This document shows positions 30,479 to 40,797 of a stretch of DNA of 40,797 bases, one piece after another. The notes beneath the pieces were generated by a model. That model was not told the origin of the DNA and made no database searches. It worked only from the letters and a program-made list of their open reading frames with translations. Where the stretch lies: the NCBI GenBank assembly GCA_030428395.1, contig JAUIDW010000013.1:1-40797 (forward strand). Direction: 5' to 3'. Within the stretch, counting starts at the first letter, position 1. Each line of letters opens with the position of its first letter. The position numbers and the translations under genes were made by a program. Source of the stretch: a bacterium (lineage in GTDB: Bacteria > Planctomycetota > UBA1135 > GCA-002686595).

Positions 30479-31921
30479 ATGGCGGGCCAGCGCCTCGCGG
30501 TCCTGATCGGCAACGGTACGTTCCCAGACGAGCCCGGGCTGCCCGGGCTGCGGTGCCCGGCGCAGGACGCGCGCGGGCTGGCCGCGCTGCTGGGGGCGAG
30601 GGACCGGGGCGGCTTCGAGGAGCCGCGCGTGCTCGTCGACCGCCCGCACCACGAGGTCGCACGCGCGATCCAGGAGGTGCTGCACGAGGCCTCCGGCGAG
30701 GACCTCGTGCTGCTGTACTTCTCGGGCCACGGCAAGCTCAACCGGCGCGGCAAGCTGCACCTGGCCGCGGCGAACACCAGCCTGCGCGCGCTCGAGTCCA
30801 CGTCGGTCCCGCTGAGCGCGGTGCGCGAGTTCGTCGACGTGTCCTCGTGCCGGCGCGTCGTGCTGCTGCTCGACTGCTGCTACAGCGGCGCGGCCGGCGA
30901 CGCGTTCGTCACCAAGGGCGACGTCCAGGGCGAGCTGCAGATCGCCTCGGGCGGTCGCGGGACGTACATCATGACGGCCTCGACCGGCACCGAGGTCGCC
31001 CACGAGCGCGCCGGGGACGAGCACAGCGTCTTCACCAAGCACGTCCTCGACGGGATCGCCTCGGGGCGCGCGGACGCGGACGGGGACGGCTGGATCACGG
31101 TGGACGAGCTGTTCGACCACGTCCGCCGCGAGGTCACCCGGGAGACCGGGCAGGAGCCCACGAAGTGGGGCTTCGACGTGCGCGGCGACCTGATCGTCGC
31201 GCGCAGCGGAGCCGTCCCTGGCGAGCGCGATGCTCCCGCGCGAGCGGCCGCGGACCCCGGCGCCGCGCGCGGCGCCCCGCCCTCCCCGCCGGTCCCGTCC
31301 CGGCCGCCGGTGGCTCCGGGACGACCGGGGCCGGCGAACCCCGCGGAGTCCGAGCGGACGCCTGGGCCGCCGATCCCTTCGGCGGGGACGGAGCCGGCCG
31401 GGGCGCCGGGACGCCTGGACTCGGGGAAGTCGGGACACCTGGACCCCGGGGAGCCTGGGCAGGGTCTCGCGGCGCGGAGTGCGGCCGTCGGCGCGCTGCC
31501 GCGTGCCCGCGCGGAGGCCTGGATGCGCCGGGCGCTCCGGGTCCAGCTGGCGTTCCTGGCGCTGGGGATCGTCCTCGGGGCCTTCGCCTGGGCGTTCCTG
31601 GGCGTGTCGGGCAAGGTGACGCGCAGCGAGATGTTCTACGGCTACGTGTTCTGGGCCGGGCCGGTGCTTTTCCTGAGCTCGTTCGTCCTGGGCCTGCTGG
31701 GGCTGCTGACGCCGTGCCGCCCGGCGCTGCTCCAGGGGTGGGTGCACCCGTGGATCGCCCTGGCGGCCGTGCTGGCCGGGGGGATGATCGGGGCGACGGG
31801 CGGCACGGACGAGGCCGTCGTGAACGGGACCTTCGTCGGCGTGGTGCTGGGCTGCGGGGCGGTGCTCGCCCTGGGCCTGCGCGCGCTGCCGCGCGTGTCC
31901 CGGTCGAAGGAGGACGGATGA
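30479..31921 (+). CDS. Caspase-like (peptidase C14) protease with C-terminal membrane helices
   Basis: A 480-aa protein. Residues 1-240 are a caspase/metacaspase-type p20 domain with the dyad His84 (LYFSGHGKL) and Cys134 (LLLDCCYSGAAG). Other strands match: RLAVLIGNGTFPDE, the QDARGLAALLG helix, and TYIMTASTGTEVAHE. A Pro/Gly-rich linker (about 245-340) leads to four predicted transmembrane helices (about 355-475), so the protease is membrane-tethered. Start chosen at ATG 30479 with GGAGGAG 6 bases upstream, rather than ATG 30458. The stop overlaps the next gene (ATGA). Pairing with an EACC1-like protein resembles proposed NTP-dependent conflict systems with caspase effectors (family knowledge). 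Membrane damage or self-killing is an inference. Confidence 0.88.
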   Translation: MAGQRLAVLIGNGTFPDEPGLPGLRCPAQDARGLAALLGARDRGGFEEPRVLVDRPHHEVARAIQEVLHEASGEDLVLLYFSGHGKLNRRGKLHLAAANTSLRALESTSVPLSAVREFVDVSSCRRVVLLLDCCYSGAAGDAFVTKGDVQGELQIASGGRGTYIMTASTGTEVAHERAGDEHSVFTKHVLDGIASGRADADGDGWITVDELFDHVRREVTRETGQEPTKWGFDVRGDLIVARSGAVPGERDAPARAAADPGAARGAPPSPPVPSRPPVAPGRPGPANPAESERTPGPPIPSAGTEPAGAPGRLDSGKSGHLDPGEPGQGLAARSAAVGALPRARAEAWMRRALRVQLAFLALGIVLGAFAWAFLGVSGKVTRSEMFYGYVFWAGPVLFLSSFVLGLLGLLTPCRPALLQGWVHPWIALAAVLAGGMIGATGGTDEAVVNGTFVGVVLGCGAVLALGLRALPRVSRSKEDG

Positions 31922-32268
31922 ACGCGGAGATCCTGCTCGCGCTGGACGAGGACGACCCCGAGGAGCTGCAGCGGCTCGTCCGGGAGCTGGCCGACGCGGT
32001 CCGGCACGAGACCGGCGCGCAGGCGGCACCGGTCGAGCGCCCGGCGCGACCCGGCGAGAAGGGCGCGGCCGAGGTCCTCGGACACGTCGCGGTGGCGCTG
32101 CTGGAAGCGGGCGCGCTGACGACGCTCTTCAAGGTGCTCGGCAGCTTCGTCGGGAGGCGGCGCGGGCTGGTGCTGACCGTGAAGCGCGGCGACGCGGAGG
32201 TGCGCGTCGAGGGCGCGAGCGCGGCCGAGCGCGAGGCCTTGCTGCGCCTGCTGACCGAGGACGCCTGA
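31918..32268 (+). CDS. EACC1-like (effector-associated constant component) protein
   Basis: A 116-aa protein starting at ATG 31918 inside the caspase stop. It resembles the effector-associated constant component 1 family: acidic N-terminus with DPEELQRLVRELADAV, a Pro/Gly turn (RPARPGEKGAAEVLG), the hydrophobic helix LLEAGALTTLFKVLGSFV, basic GRRRGLVLTVKRG, then a beta-strand pair and closing helix (AEREALLRLL). EACC1 proteins are paired with many different effectors (trypsin, caspase and others) in conflict systems and are thought to act as switches or adaptors. The gene ends 16 bases from a convergent SGNH gene. Confidence 0.75.
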   Translation: MNAEILLALDEDDPEELQRLVRELADAVRHETGAQAAPVERPARPGEKGAAEVLGHVAVALLEAGALTTLFKVLGSFVGRRRGLVLTVKRGDAEVRVEGASAAEREALLRLLTEDA

Positions 32269-32284
32269 GCGCGGCGCGCCGCCC

Positions 32285-33805
32285 TCAGCGGCCCCCGTCC
32301 GTCGCCGCGCCCGCCGGGGCGTCGTCGGCGTCGTCGGCTCCGGGCAGCGACTCGAGCAGGGCGGGCGCGATGGCCTCGGCCAGGATCGCGTGGCCGGGAG
32401 GGCGGAAGTGGCAGGCGTCGAAGTAGAGCCGCTGCTCGACGTCGGCGAACACGAGGGACGCGTCCAGGAAGTTCACGCCGAGCTGGCGCAGGCGCTCGCC
32501 GCCCGCGCGCAGGAGCGGGTAGCCGAGGCGGGCGCCCTCGGTCCACGACGGCACCGTCTTGCCGTGGCGCTTCTCGCGGAAGCTCAGGGGCTTCGAGCCG
32601 GCGTCGTGCAGCGTCGGCTGGAGGACGTGCAGGTAGTGGATGCCGCGGCCGCGGCACATCGCCTGGAGCACGCGCGACGACTCCATCCAGTTGCGGACGG
32701 CGGTGCGCAGCACGGCCGCCTGGTCGGTCTCGAACGGCGGGCCGTGCAGGAGGCGCGCGTCGGCGCCGGAGGCGAGCTGGACCTGGAACGCCTCGTTCAG
32801 GTCGACCGAGCGCTGCTGCATCGCGTGCAGCCGCTTCAGCAGCGGGCGGCCTACGAGCGCGGAGCGGGTCAGGCCCAGCTCGAGCGCGCGCCCGCCCAGG
32901 GCCTGCGTGCTCGTCTGCAGGTCGCGGATCTCGTGCAGCAGCTCGATCGCGTCCCAGTCGAAGCGCCCGGCCAGCGCGTGGCGCCCCCAGGAGACGACCT
33001 GCGGGTAGGCCGGGTGCGTGCCGCGCTGGGCGTTGTCGTTGGCGAGCGCGACCTCGTTGAAGCCGTCCAGGTTGAGGACGGCGTCGGGCCGGTAGCCGAG
33101 CGTCAGCAGGAAGCCGACCAGTACCGCCTGCTGGGGCTGCTTGAACGCGCCGCGGCCGTGCTGCAGGAAGCGCACCTCGCGCCCGGCCAGGCGCGGGTCG
33201 GCGCGCAGCAGCTCCGCCAGGCGCGGGGTCCCGTACTTGCCGAAGCGGGCCGAGACGGAGCCGCCGACGATCAGCACGTCGTAGGCGGCCGCGGCCGCGG
33301 GGGTGGCGAAGTAGTCGACCTCGCGCGCCTCGATCTCGGCGAACTCCGCCATGTCGAAGCCGAGGTAGGGGTGCAGCATCTGCACGGACTTCAGCGCGTC
33401 GAGGTCGGGCGTGTCGGCGTCCCCGGCGGCGGCGTCGGCGGCCTCGCGCTCCTCGGGCTCGGGGAAGGGCGAGTTCATCGAGCCGACGATCTCGGCCAGC
33501 TCGACGCGCGCCGCCGCGGCGTCGTACGGGCGACCGCGCGCGGCCAGCAGGGCGCGGTAGGCGAGCTCGGCCGCGCCGAGCAGCACGGGCAGCAGCGCGA
33601 GCTGCAGCAGCAGCTTGCGCCCCAGGCCCCAGCGCCGGCGGGGGCTCCCGCCGCCCGGCCCGGTGGCGACGGGATCGCCCGCGCGGCCACGCTCGCCCGC
33701 GCCGGGCGCACGGTCGCGGCCCGCTCCCCCGCTGACCTCGCGCCGGCCACCCGCGTCGCCGTGGCCCGCGGTCTCGCCGCCGGCGCTCTCGGGGTCCGCG
33801 CTCAT
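32285..33805 (-). CDS. SGNH/GDSL-hydrolase-like membrane-anchored protein (copy 2)
   Basis: A 506-aa protein with a Gly/Arg-rich N-terminus (about 65 residues), then one transmembrane helix (LLLQLALLPVLLGAAELAYR), then an extracytoplasmic SGNH-like domain. The nucleophile block is VGGSVSARFG; the central block is NLDGFNEVALAND (Asn in block III); the C-terminal Asp-His pair is in FDACHFRPPGHAILAE. The pattern suggests ester hydrolysis or acyl transfer on an extracellular glycan or lipid (inference). The ATG at 33805 overlaps the stop of the paralogue upstream. The disordered acidic tail (PGADDADDAPAGAATDG) is unique to this copy. Confidence 0.82.
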   Translation of the reverse strand: MSADPESAGGETAGHGDAGGRREVSGGAGRDRAPGAGERGRAGDPVATGPGGGSPRRRWGLGRKLLLQLALLPVLLGAAELAYRALLAARGRPYDAAAARVELAEIVGSMNSPFPEPEEREAADAAAGDADTPDLDALKSVQMLHPYLGFDMAEFAEIEAREVDYFATPAAAAAYDVLIVGGSVSARFGKYGTPRLAELLRADPRLAGREVRFLQHGRGAFKQPQQAVLVGFLLTLGYRPDAVLNLDGFNEVALANDNAQRGTHPAYPQVVSWGRHALAGRFDWDAIELLHEIRDLQTSTQALGGRALELGLTRSALVGRPLLKRLHAMQQRSVDLNEAFQVQLASGADARLLHGPPFETDQAAVLRTAVRNWMESSRVLQAMCRGRGIHYLHVLQPTLHDAGSKPLSFREKRHGKTVPSWTEGARLGYPLLRAGGERLRQLGVNFLDASLVFADVEQRLYFDACHFRPPGHAILAEAIAPALLESLPGADDADDAPAGAATDGGR

Positions 33806-35115
33806 CGGGGCAGGCCCTCCGCGGGCAGGGCGTCGAGGAAGGCCGCGGCCACGGCGCGCGCGAGGGTGACGTGGCCGGGGGGCTCGAAGTGGCAGGCGTC
33901 GAAGTAGAGCGTGCGGTCGTCGTCGGCGAACACGCCCGAGGCGTCGAGCACGTGCACGCCGTCGGCGGCGAGCTCGGCCAGCCCTGCGCGCAGGAGCGGG
34001 TAGCCGGCGTGCACTCCCTCGATCCACGCGTCGACGGCGGTCGCGTTCGCACGCTCCTCGTCGGTGAGGGGCTTGGAGCCCTCGTCGTGCAGCGTCGGCT
34101 GCAGCACGTGCAGGTAGGGGATGCCGCGGTCGCGGCAGATCGCGTCGAGCGCGCGCGAGGCCTCGGTCCAGGCGCGCACGGCCACCTCGACCTGCGGCCC
34201 GGTCCCGGGCGCGAAGCTCGGCCCGCGCAGCACGAGGCCGTCGGCGTCGGCCTCGACCGCGGTCAGGTACGCCTGGTAGGCGTCCACGGTCGCGGCCTGG
34301 TAGCCGACCATGCGGCGACGCGCCACGCGGCCCAGCACGGCGCTGCGGTGCAGGCCCAGGCGCTCGACCGCCCGCGCGGTGCGCTGCGCGCGCTCGCGCA
34401 GGCGCCGGATCGCGTGCAGCGCGTCCACGACGTCCCAGTCGCCGAACGTGCCCTGCGCCAGGTGCCCCCAGCGGGGCAGCGACGGGTAGAGCGGGTGGGT
34501 GCCGCGGCCGCCGTTCTCGTTGCCCAGCGCGACCTCGTTGAAGCCGTCGAGGTTGACGACCGCGTCGGGCTCCACGCCCAGCGCGAGCAGCCAGGTCAGG
34601 ACGAAGAGCTGCTGCGGCTGCTTGAACGACCCGCGCCCGTGGCGCAGCAGCCGGATCGGCCGGTCCGCCAGCCGCGGGTCCTGCGCGAGCAGGCGCACCA
34701 GCTCGGCGCCGCCGTGGTCGTGGAACCGCGCCGAGACCGAGCCGCCGACGATCAGCAGGTCGAACGTCTCGTCGGCCGCCGGCTGCGCGGCGTAGGCCGC
34801 CTGCTGCGCGAACACGTCGGCGTTCGCCAGCGCGTCGAACCCCAGGTACGGGTGGATCGACTCGCGCTTCAGCTCGGCGTCCTCCTGGCCCTCGCCCTCC
34901 TGCTCGGGCCGCGGCACCGGGTCGGTCAGGTTCGTCACCACGCGCCGCACGTCGGCGAGCGTCTCCGCCGCGTCGTAGCCCTGGCCGCGCGCCGCGAGCA
35001 GGCCGCGGTAGCCGAGCTCGACCCCGACGAGGACGAGCGGCACGAGCGCGAGCTGGAGCCCCAGCTTGCGCCCCGTGCTCCAGCGCGGGCGGCTCGTCGG
35101 ATCGACCGTGGACAT
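33802..35115 (-). CDS. SGNH/GDSL-hydrolase-like membrane-anchored protein (copy 1)
   Basis: A 437-aa paralogue of the next gene, sharing the transmembrane helix (LGLQLALVPLVLVGVELGYR), the GGSVSARF block, NLDGFNEVALGNE, the segment YLHVLQPTLHDEGSKPL and FDACHFEPPGH. It lacks the long disordered N-terminus of its neighbour. The two arose by tandem duplication and remain coupled by a 4-base overlap, suggesting a two-subunit or two-substrate role. Start ATG 35115. Active-site residues appear intact in both. Substrate unknown. Hairpin 35214-35247 separates it from clpB upstream. Confidence 0.82.
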   Translation of the reverse strand: MSTVDPTSRPRWSTGRKLGLQLALVPLVLVGVELGYRGLLAARGQGYDAAETLADVRRVVTNLTDPVPRPEQEGEGQEDAELKRESIHPYLGFDALANADVFAQQAAYAAQPAADETFDLLIVGGSVSARFHDHGGAELVRLLAQDPRLADRPIRLLRHGRGSFKQPQQLFVLTWLLALGVEPDAVVNLDGFNEVALGNENGGRGTHPLYPSLPRWGHLAQGTFGDWDVVDALHAIRRLRERAQRTARAVERLGLHRSAVLGRVARRRMVGYQAATVDAYQAYLTAVEADADGLVLRGPSFAPGTGPQVEVAVRAWTEASRALDAICRDRGIPYLHVLQPTLHDEGSKPLTDEERANATAVDAWIEGVHAGYPLLRAGLAELAADGVHVLDASGVFADDDRTLYFDACHFEPPGHVTLARAVAAAFLDALPAEGLPR

Positions 35116-35213
35116 CCCCTGGCGTCCCGGCCGGACGCGGCGCGGGCGGACCCAGGGTAGGTCCGCCCGGCCGTGCGCCTCAACGTCCCTCCGCGCCCAA
35201 CCCGGCCGAACGC

Positions 35214-35247
35214 CGAGGAGCGCGCGCCGCGGGGCACGCGCTCCTCG
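35214..35247 (-). terminator. Strong hairpin downstream of clpB
   Basis: An 11-base perfect inverted repeat, CGAGGAGCGCG (35214-35224) and CGCGCTCCTCG (35237-35247), with a 12-base loop, lies 21 bases after the clpB stop in the direction of transcription. There is no T-tract, as is common for high-GC genomes, so it may be a stem-type terminator or an mRNA-stabilising hairpin. Confidence 0.6.
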
Positions 35248-35268
35248 TTCCCGGGCGGGACCGCCGGG

Positions 35269-37830
<2,562 letters not shown>

Positions 37831-37990
37831 GGCGTCTCCTGGGCTCGTCCTCCCCCCAGGCGCAACCCCCATGCCGGCCGCGCACCCCGCTTCCCGGGGC
37901 TTTCCGGGGGGGTGGAGAGCCTCCGCGGGTGCCACCGTGGCATGGCGGGTGCCGAACTGGCAGCTCCTTCGAGCGGTCTCCCGGCGGCGC

Positions 37991-38581
37991 TCAGGAGCCC
38001 GCCAGGCGGGCCCGGACGGCGGGCCACTCGTCGGCGAGGACGCTGAAGTAGACGGTGTCGCGCCAGGAGCCGTCCCACGTGCGGCGGTCGCGCCGCAGCA
38101 CGCCCTCGCGGACGGCGCCCAGGCGCTCGATGGCGCGCTGCGAGCGCTCGTTGCGGCGGTCGGTCTTCAGCTGGACCCGCTGCAGGCCGAGCCGCTCGAA
38201 GGCGTGCTCGAACAGGAGCCGCTTGGCCTCGCGGTTCGCGCCGGTGCGCTGGCTGCCCGGCGCGAGCCAGGTCCAGCCGATCTCGACCGCGCCGTCGAGG
38301 GGGCGGAAGTCGAGGAAGCGAGTCGAGCCCACGGGCCGGTCGGCCGCGCGGTCGACGATCGCGAAGGGCAGCTCGCGCCCCGCCGCCTGCGCGGCGAGCG
38401 CCGGGCGGATCCAGGCGAGCGTGTCCGCGATGGACTCCGGCGGGGGGCAGGGCATGAAGCGCCAGACCTCCGGGCCGCCCGCGCCCTCGAACAGGGCCGG
38501 CGCGTGGTCCTCGCGCAGCGGCTCGAGCCGCACGATGCGCCCCTCGAGGACGACGGGCGCGAGCGCGGTCGCGCCGCTCAT
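37991..38581 (-). CDS. GNAT acetyltransferase (RimJ/RimL type)
   Basis: A 196-aa N-acetyltransferase. The N-terminal strand and helix ([20 protein letters not shown]) and the motif-A region ([20 protein letters not shown], then [20 protein letters not shown]) match Acetyltransf_3 proteins that modify ribosomal protein N-termini or small molecules. Also seen are [19 protein letters not shown] and the C-terminal [13 protein letters not shown]. The ATG at 38581 overlaps the dapA stop (ATGA), so it is third in the pdxJ-dapA operon. The specific substrate is not evident. Confidence 0.88.
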   Translation of the reverse strand: MSGATALAPVVLEGRIVRLEPLREDHAPALFEGAGGPEVWRFMPCPPPESIADTLAWIRPALAAQAAGRELPFAIVDRAADRPVGSTRFLDFRPLDGAVEIGWTWLAPGSQRTGANREAKRLLFEHAFERLGLQRVQLKTDRRNERSQRAIERLGAVREGVLRRDRRTWDGSWRDTVYFSVLADEWPAVRARLAGS

Positions 38582-39468
38582 GCGGTCGCGGCGAGCAGCC
38601 CGGCCTCGGCCAGGGTCGTCTCGAGCCGGTCGGCGCTGCGCGGCTCCAGCCCGACCAGCGGCAGGCGCACGTCCGCCTCGCACAGCCCCAGGCGGGCCAG
38701 GGCGTGCTTCACCGGGACCGGGTTCGTCTCGAGGAACAGGTCGCGCACGAGCGGCGCCAGGTAGGCGGTGCGCTCGGCGGCCCGGCGCGGGGCGCCGTCG
38801 GGGCCGGCGCAGCGGACCAGCTCGGCGACGGCGCGCGGCGCGACGTTGCCGACGACGTTCACGGCGCCCACCGCGCCCGCGGCCAGGAACTCGGCGATGT
38901 GGGCGTCCTCGCCGCACAGCACATCGATCGCGCACCGCCGGCGCAGCTCGCGGGCGCGCTCGACGCCGGCGCACTCCTTGATCGCCACGACGTTCTCGCA
39001 GGCCCCGTGCAGCTCGGCGACCGCGTCGGCCTCGAGGTCGGCCCCGGTGCGCGCGGGCACGTTGTAGAGCACGAGCGGCAAGGACGTGGACTCCGCCACG
39101 GCGCGGAAGTGCGCGACCAGGCCGCGCCGGCCGGGGCGGTTGTAGTAGGGCGTGACCACCAGCACGCCGTCCACCCCGGTGGCGGTGGCGAAGCGGCACT
39201 GCTCGATCGTGCGCGCGGTCGAGTTCGTGCCGACGCCGGCGACGACCTGCAGGCGCCCCCGCGCGGCCTCCACCGCGGCGTGGACGACGCTGCGGCGCTC
39301 GAAGTCGGTCAGCGTCGGGGCCTCGCCGGTCGTCCCGCAGACCACCACGCCGTCGGTTCCGGCCTCGACCTGGCGCTCGATCAGGTCCACCAGGCGCGGC
39401 AGGTCCAGCTCGCCGCGCAGGAAGGGGGTCGGCAGGGCGACCAGGCTGCCGCGGAACGGGGACGTCAC
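38578..39468 (-). CDS. dapA: 4-hydroxy-tetrahydrodipicolinate synthase
   Basis: A 296-aa class I aldolase. Schiff-base Lys164 lies in VVAIKECAG; the catalytic Tyr135 in [11 protein letters not shown]; the Thr pair in [10 protein letters not shown]; and VTPYYNRPG is typical. It condenses pyruvate with aspartate semialdehyde in the lysine/diaminopimelate pathway. GTG 39468 overlaps the pdxJ stop (GTGA). Length is normal. Some relatives are N-acetylneuraminate lyases or other pyruvate aldolases, but the motif set favours DapA. Confidence 0.92.
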   Translation of the reverse strand: MTSPFRGSLVALPTPFLRGELDLPRLVDLIERQVEAGTDGVVVCGTTGEAPTLTDFERRSVVHAAVEAARGRLQVVAGVGTNSTARTIEQCRFATATGVDGVLVVTPYYNRPGRRGLVAHFRAVAESTSLPLVLYNVPARTGADLEADAVAELHGACENVVAIKECAGVERARELRRRCAIDVLCGEDAHIAEFLAAGAVGAVNVVGNVAPRAVAELVRCAGPDGAPRRAAERTAYLAPLVRDLFLETNPVPVKHALARLGLCEADVRLPLVGLEPRSADRLETTLAEAGLLAATA

Positions 39469-40187
39469 CGGGCGGCCTCCGCGATGGCCGCGAGCATCTC
39501 GCGCACCGCCGCCTCCGCGCCCACGGTCAGCGCGCGCGCCACGATGCTGTGGCCGATGTTCAGCTCCTCGACGCCCGGGAGGAGCGCCACCGGGGCGACG
39601 TTCTCGAGGTCGAGGCCGTGCCCCGCGTTCACGCGCAGACCGAGCTCCGCGCAGCGCTCGGCGGCGGCGACCAGGCGCCCCAGCTCGCGCTCGCGGTCGG
39701 CGCCGCGCGCGTTGGCGTACGAGCCCGTGTGCAGCTCCACGAAGGGCGCCCCGAGCTCGGCGGTCGCCTCGAGCGCGGCGGGCTCGGGGTCGACGAAGAG
39801 GCTCGCGACCGCGCCGCGCGCGGCGAAGCGCGGCAGCACGTCCGCCAGCCGCGGGCGCTCCGCGACGACGTCGAGCCCGCCCTCGGTGGTGACCTCCTGG
39901 CGGTTCTCCGGGACGATGCAGATGCAGTCGGCGCCGCTCTCGAGCGCGATGCCGACCATCTCGGCGTCCAGGCTGGTCTCCAGGTTCAGCACGGTCGTCA
40001 CGCGCTCGCGCAGCCGCCGCACGTCGTCGTCCTGGACGTGCCGGCGGTCCTTGCGCAGGTGGCACGTGATGCCGTGGGCGCCGGCCCGCTCCGCGACGAG
40101 GGCCCACTCGACCGGGTCGGGGAAGGCGGCGCGCCGGGCCTGGCGCACCGTGGCGACGTGGTCGACGTTGACGTGGAGCCGCGGCAC
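39465..40187 (-). CDS. pdxJ: Pyridoxine 5'-phosphate synthase
   Basis: A 240-aa TIM-barrel enzyme of the DXP-dependent vitamin B6 pathway. Hallmarks are LHVNVDHVATVRQARR at the N-terminus, GAHGITCHLRKDRRH, NLETSLDAEMV, VPENRQEVTTEGG, LFVDPEP, ELHTGSYA, VNAGHGLDLENV and ELNIGHSIVARAL. Two starts are possible: TTG 40196 and GTG 40187. GTG 40187 is preferred because homologues begin at the PRLHVNVDHV methionine, although neither has a well-placed ribosome site. First gene of the pdxJ-dapA-GNAT operon, divergent from rsmD. Confidence 0.94.
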   Translation of the reverse strand: MPRLHVNVDHVATVRQARRAAFPDPVEWALVAERAGAHGITCHLRKDRRHVQDDDVRRLRERVTTVLNLETSLDAEMVGIALESGADCICIVPENRQEVTTEGGLDVVAERPRLADVLPRFAARGAVASLFVDPEPAALEATAELGAPFVELHTGSYANARGADRERELGRLVAAAERCAELGLRVNAGHGLDLENVAPVALLPGVEELNIGHSIVARALTVGAEAAVREMLAAIAEAAR

Positions 40188-40275
40188 GCCTCGCAAGGTA
40201 CGCGGCGGGGGAGGGGCGTACCAGCGCCCGGGCGCCGGCCGCGACGCGGCTCCCGCGGCGAGCTACGCTCTGCCC

Positions 40276-40797
40276 ATGCGGATCATCGCCGGGGAGTTCC
40301 GGGGCCGCCGCATCGACGCGCCGCCGGGGCGCGGCACGCGGCCGATGCTCGACCGCGTGCGCGAGGCGGTGTTCGCCGCCCTCGGGGCGCGGCTCGAGGA
40401 CGCCGCGGTGCTCGACCTCTTCGCCGGCAGCGGCAGTCTGGGGCTCGAGGCCCTGAGCCGCGGCGCGCGCTCGGCGCGGCTGGTCGAGCGCGACCCCGGG
40501 GCCCTGCGGCGGCTGCGCGCCAACGTCGCCGCGCTCGACGTCGGCGACCGCGCCCGCGTGGGCTCCGGGGACGCCCTGCGCCCCGCGAGCTGGGGCGCGC
40601 CCGACGAGCGCTTCGACCTCGTGTTCCTCGACCCGCCGTACCCGCTCGTCGAGGACGCCCGCGCGCGCGTCGGCCTGCTGGAGGCCCTCGACCGCCTGGC
40701 CCGCGAGCGCGTCGACCCCGCCGGCGTCCTGGTGCTGCACGCGCCGACCGCGGCGCCGTCGGCGGCCGAGCTGCCGCCCTCGCTCAGCGCCGACCGC
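40276..40797 (+). CDS. rsmD: 16S rRNA (guanine(966)-N2)-methyltransferase RsmD (partial)
   Basis: The first 174 codons from ATG 40276 are inside the window, with no stop before the edge. Visible motifs are MRIIAGEFRGRRIDAP, the substrate-loop RPMLDRVREAVFAALG, the SAM-binding DLFAGSGSLGLEALSRGA and the catalytic LVFLDPPYP. These define RsmD, which methylates G966 of 16S rRNA. Divergent from pdxJ; the two starts lie 88 bases apart. Confidence 0.92.
   Translation, partial: MRIIAGEFRGRRIDAPPGRGTRPMLDRVREAVFAALGARLEDAAVLDLFAGSGSLGLEALSRGARSARLVERDPGALRRLRANVAALDVGDRARVGSGDALRPASWGAPDERFDLVFLDPPYPLVEDARARVGLLEALDRLARERVDPAGVLVLHAPTAAPSAAELPPSLSADR

Noticed and set aside
24300-30506. A single plus-strand open frame of about 2,000 codons
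   Set aside because: It runs antisense through the nitrilase, CLC and ATPase genes. Its translation is low complexity, and it exists only because stops are rare at this GC content.
32271-32282. 12-base palindrome GCGGCGCGCCGC as a terminator between convergent genes
   Set aside because: It has no loop or T-tract and is expected by chance at this base composition.

Overview
The window is about 40.8 kb of very GC-rich (roughly 73%) bacterial chromosome. Genes are tightly packed, with many GTG or TTG starts and ATGA/GTGA stop-start overlaps. The best taxonomic guess is a Planctomycetota-like bacterium, with Acidobacteriota or Myxococcota as alternatives. This rests on the TIGR02999-type ECF sigma factor joined to a Ser/Thr kinase with TPRs, the abundance of lipoproteins, and the EncFtn-type ferritin. 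No rRNA or marker gene is present to settle it.

Layout. 1-522: prophage-like remnant (end of a DNA methyltransferase, then a terminase-small-subunit-like gene). 519-4127 (-): thioredoxin-TPR co-chaperone, rhomboid protease and DUF885 lipoprotein. 4211-6767 (-): four-gene membrane redox operon centred on a ferric-reductase/Rieske fusion. Divergent from it, 6937-10516 (+): a Rieske/glutamate-synthase-like flavoenzyme and a Rieske/ThDP-enzyme fusion. 10536-11829: small membrane protein, HigBA-type toxin-antitoxin pair with an operator-like palindrome, and an encapsulated-ferritin-type protein with no shell gene. 11882-14481 (-): two lipoproteins. 14559-17707 (+): ECF sigma factor and TPR kinase. 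17738-17819 (-): tRNA-Leu(TAG). 18154-19601: divergent VOC protein and AraC regulator. 19700-19960: decayed transposase pieces. 19990-22820 (-): hemN and protoporphyrinogen oxidase. 23010-24310 (+): two orphan exported proteins. 24432-27083 (-): CLC channel and nitrilase-like enzyme. 27105-28857 (-): P-loop ATPase with a zinc-ribbon-like partner behind an AT-rich palindrome. 28858-29514: gene-free, with a 12-bp tandem repeat. 29515-32268 (+): AAC(3)-like acetyltransferase, caspase-like peptidase with membrane helices, and an EACC1-like partner. 32285-35115 (-): two paralogous SGNH-like proteins. 35269-37830 (-): ClpB. 37991-40187 (-): PdxJ, DapA and a GNAT. 40276-end (+): RsmD, cut by the window edge.

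Two loci stand out as possible undescribed systems. First, three different enzymes in adjacent divergent operons each carry their own Rieske [2Fe-2S] domain, which suggests a shared electron-transfer circuit. Second, a caspase-like protease is translationally coupled to an EACC1-like adaptor, the arrangement of proposed ternary biological-conflict (suicide defence) systems. A 13-nt motif (GGGCAGAG followed by W-Y-C-C-S-like bases) recurs inside coding sequence, mostly in the kinase gene, and brings in rare codons.
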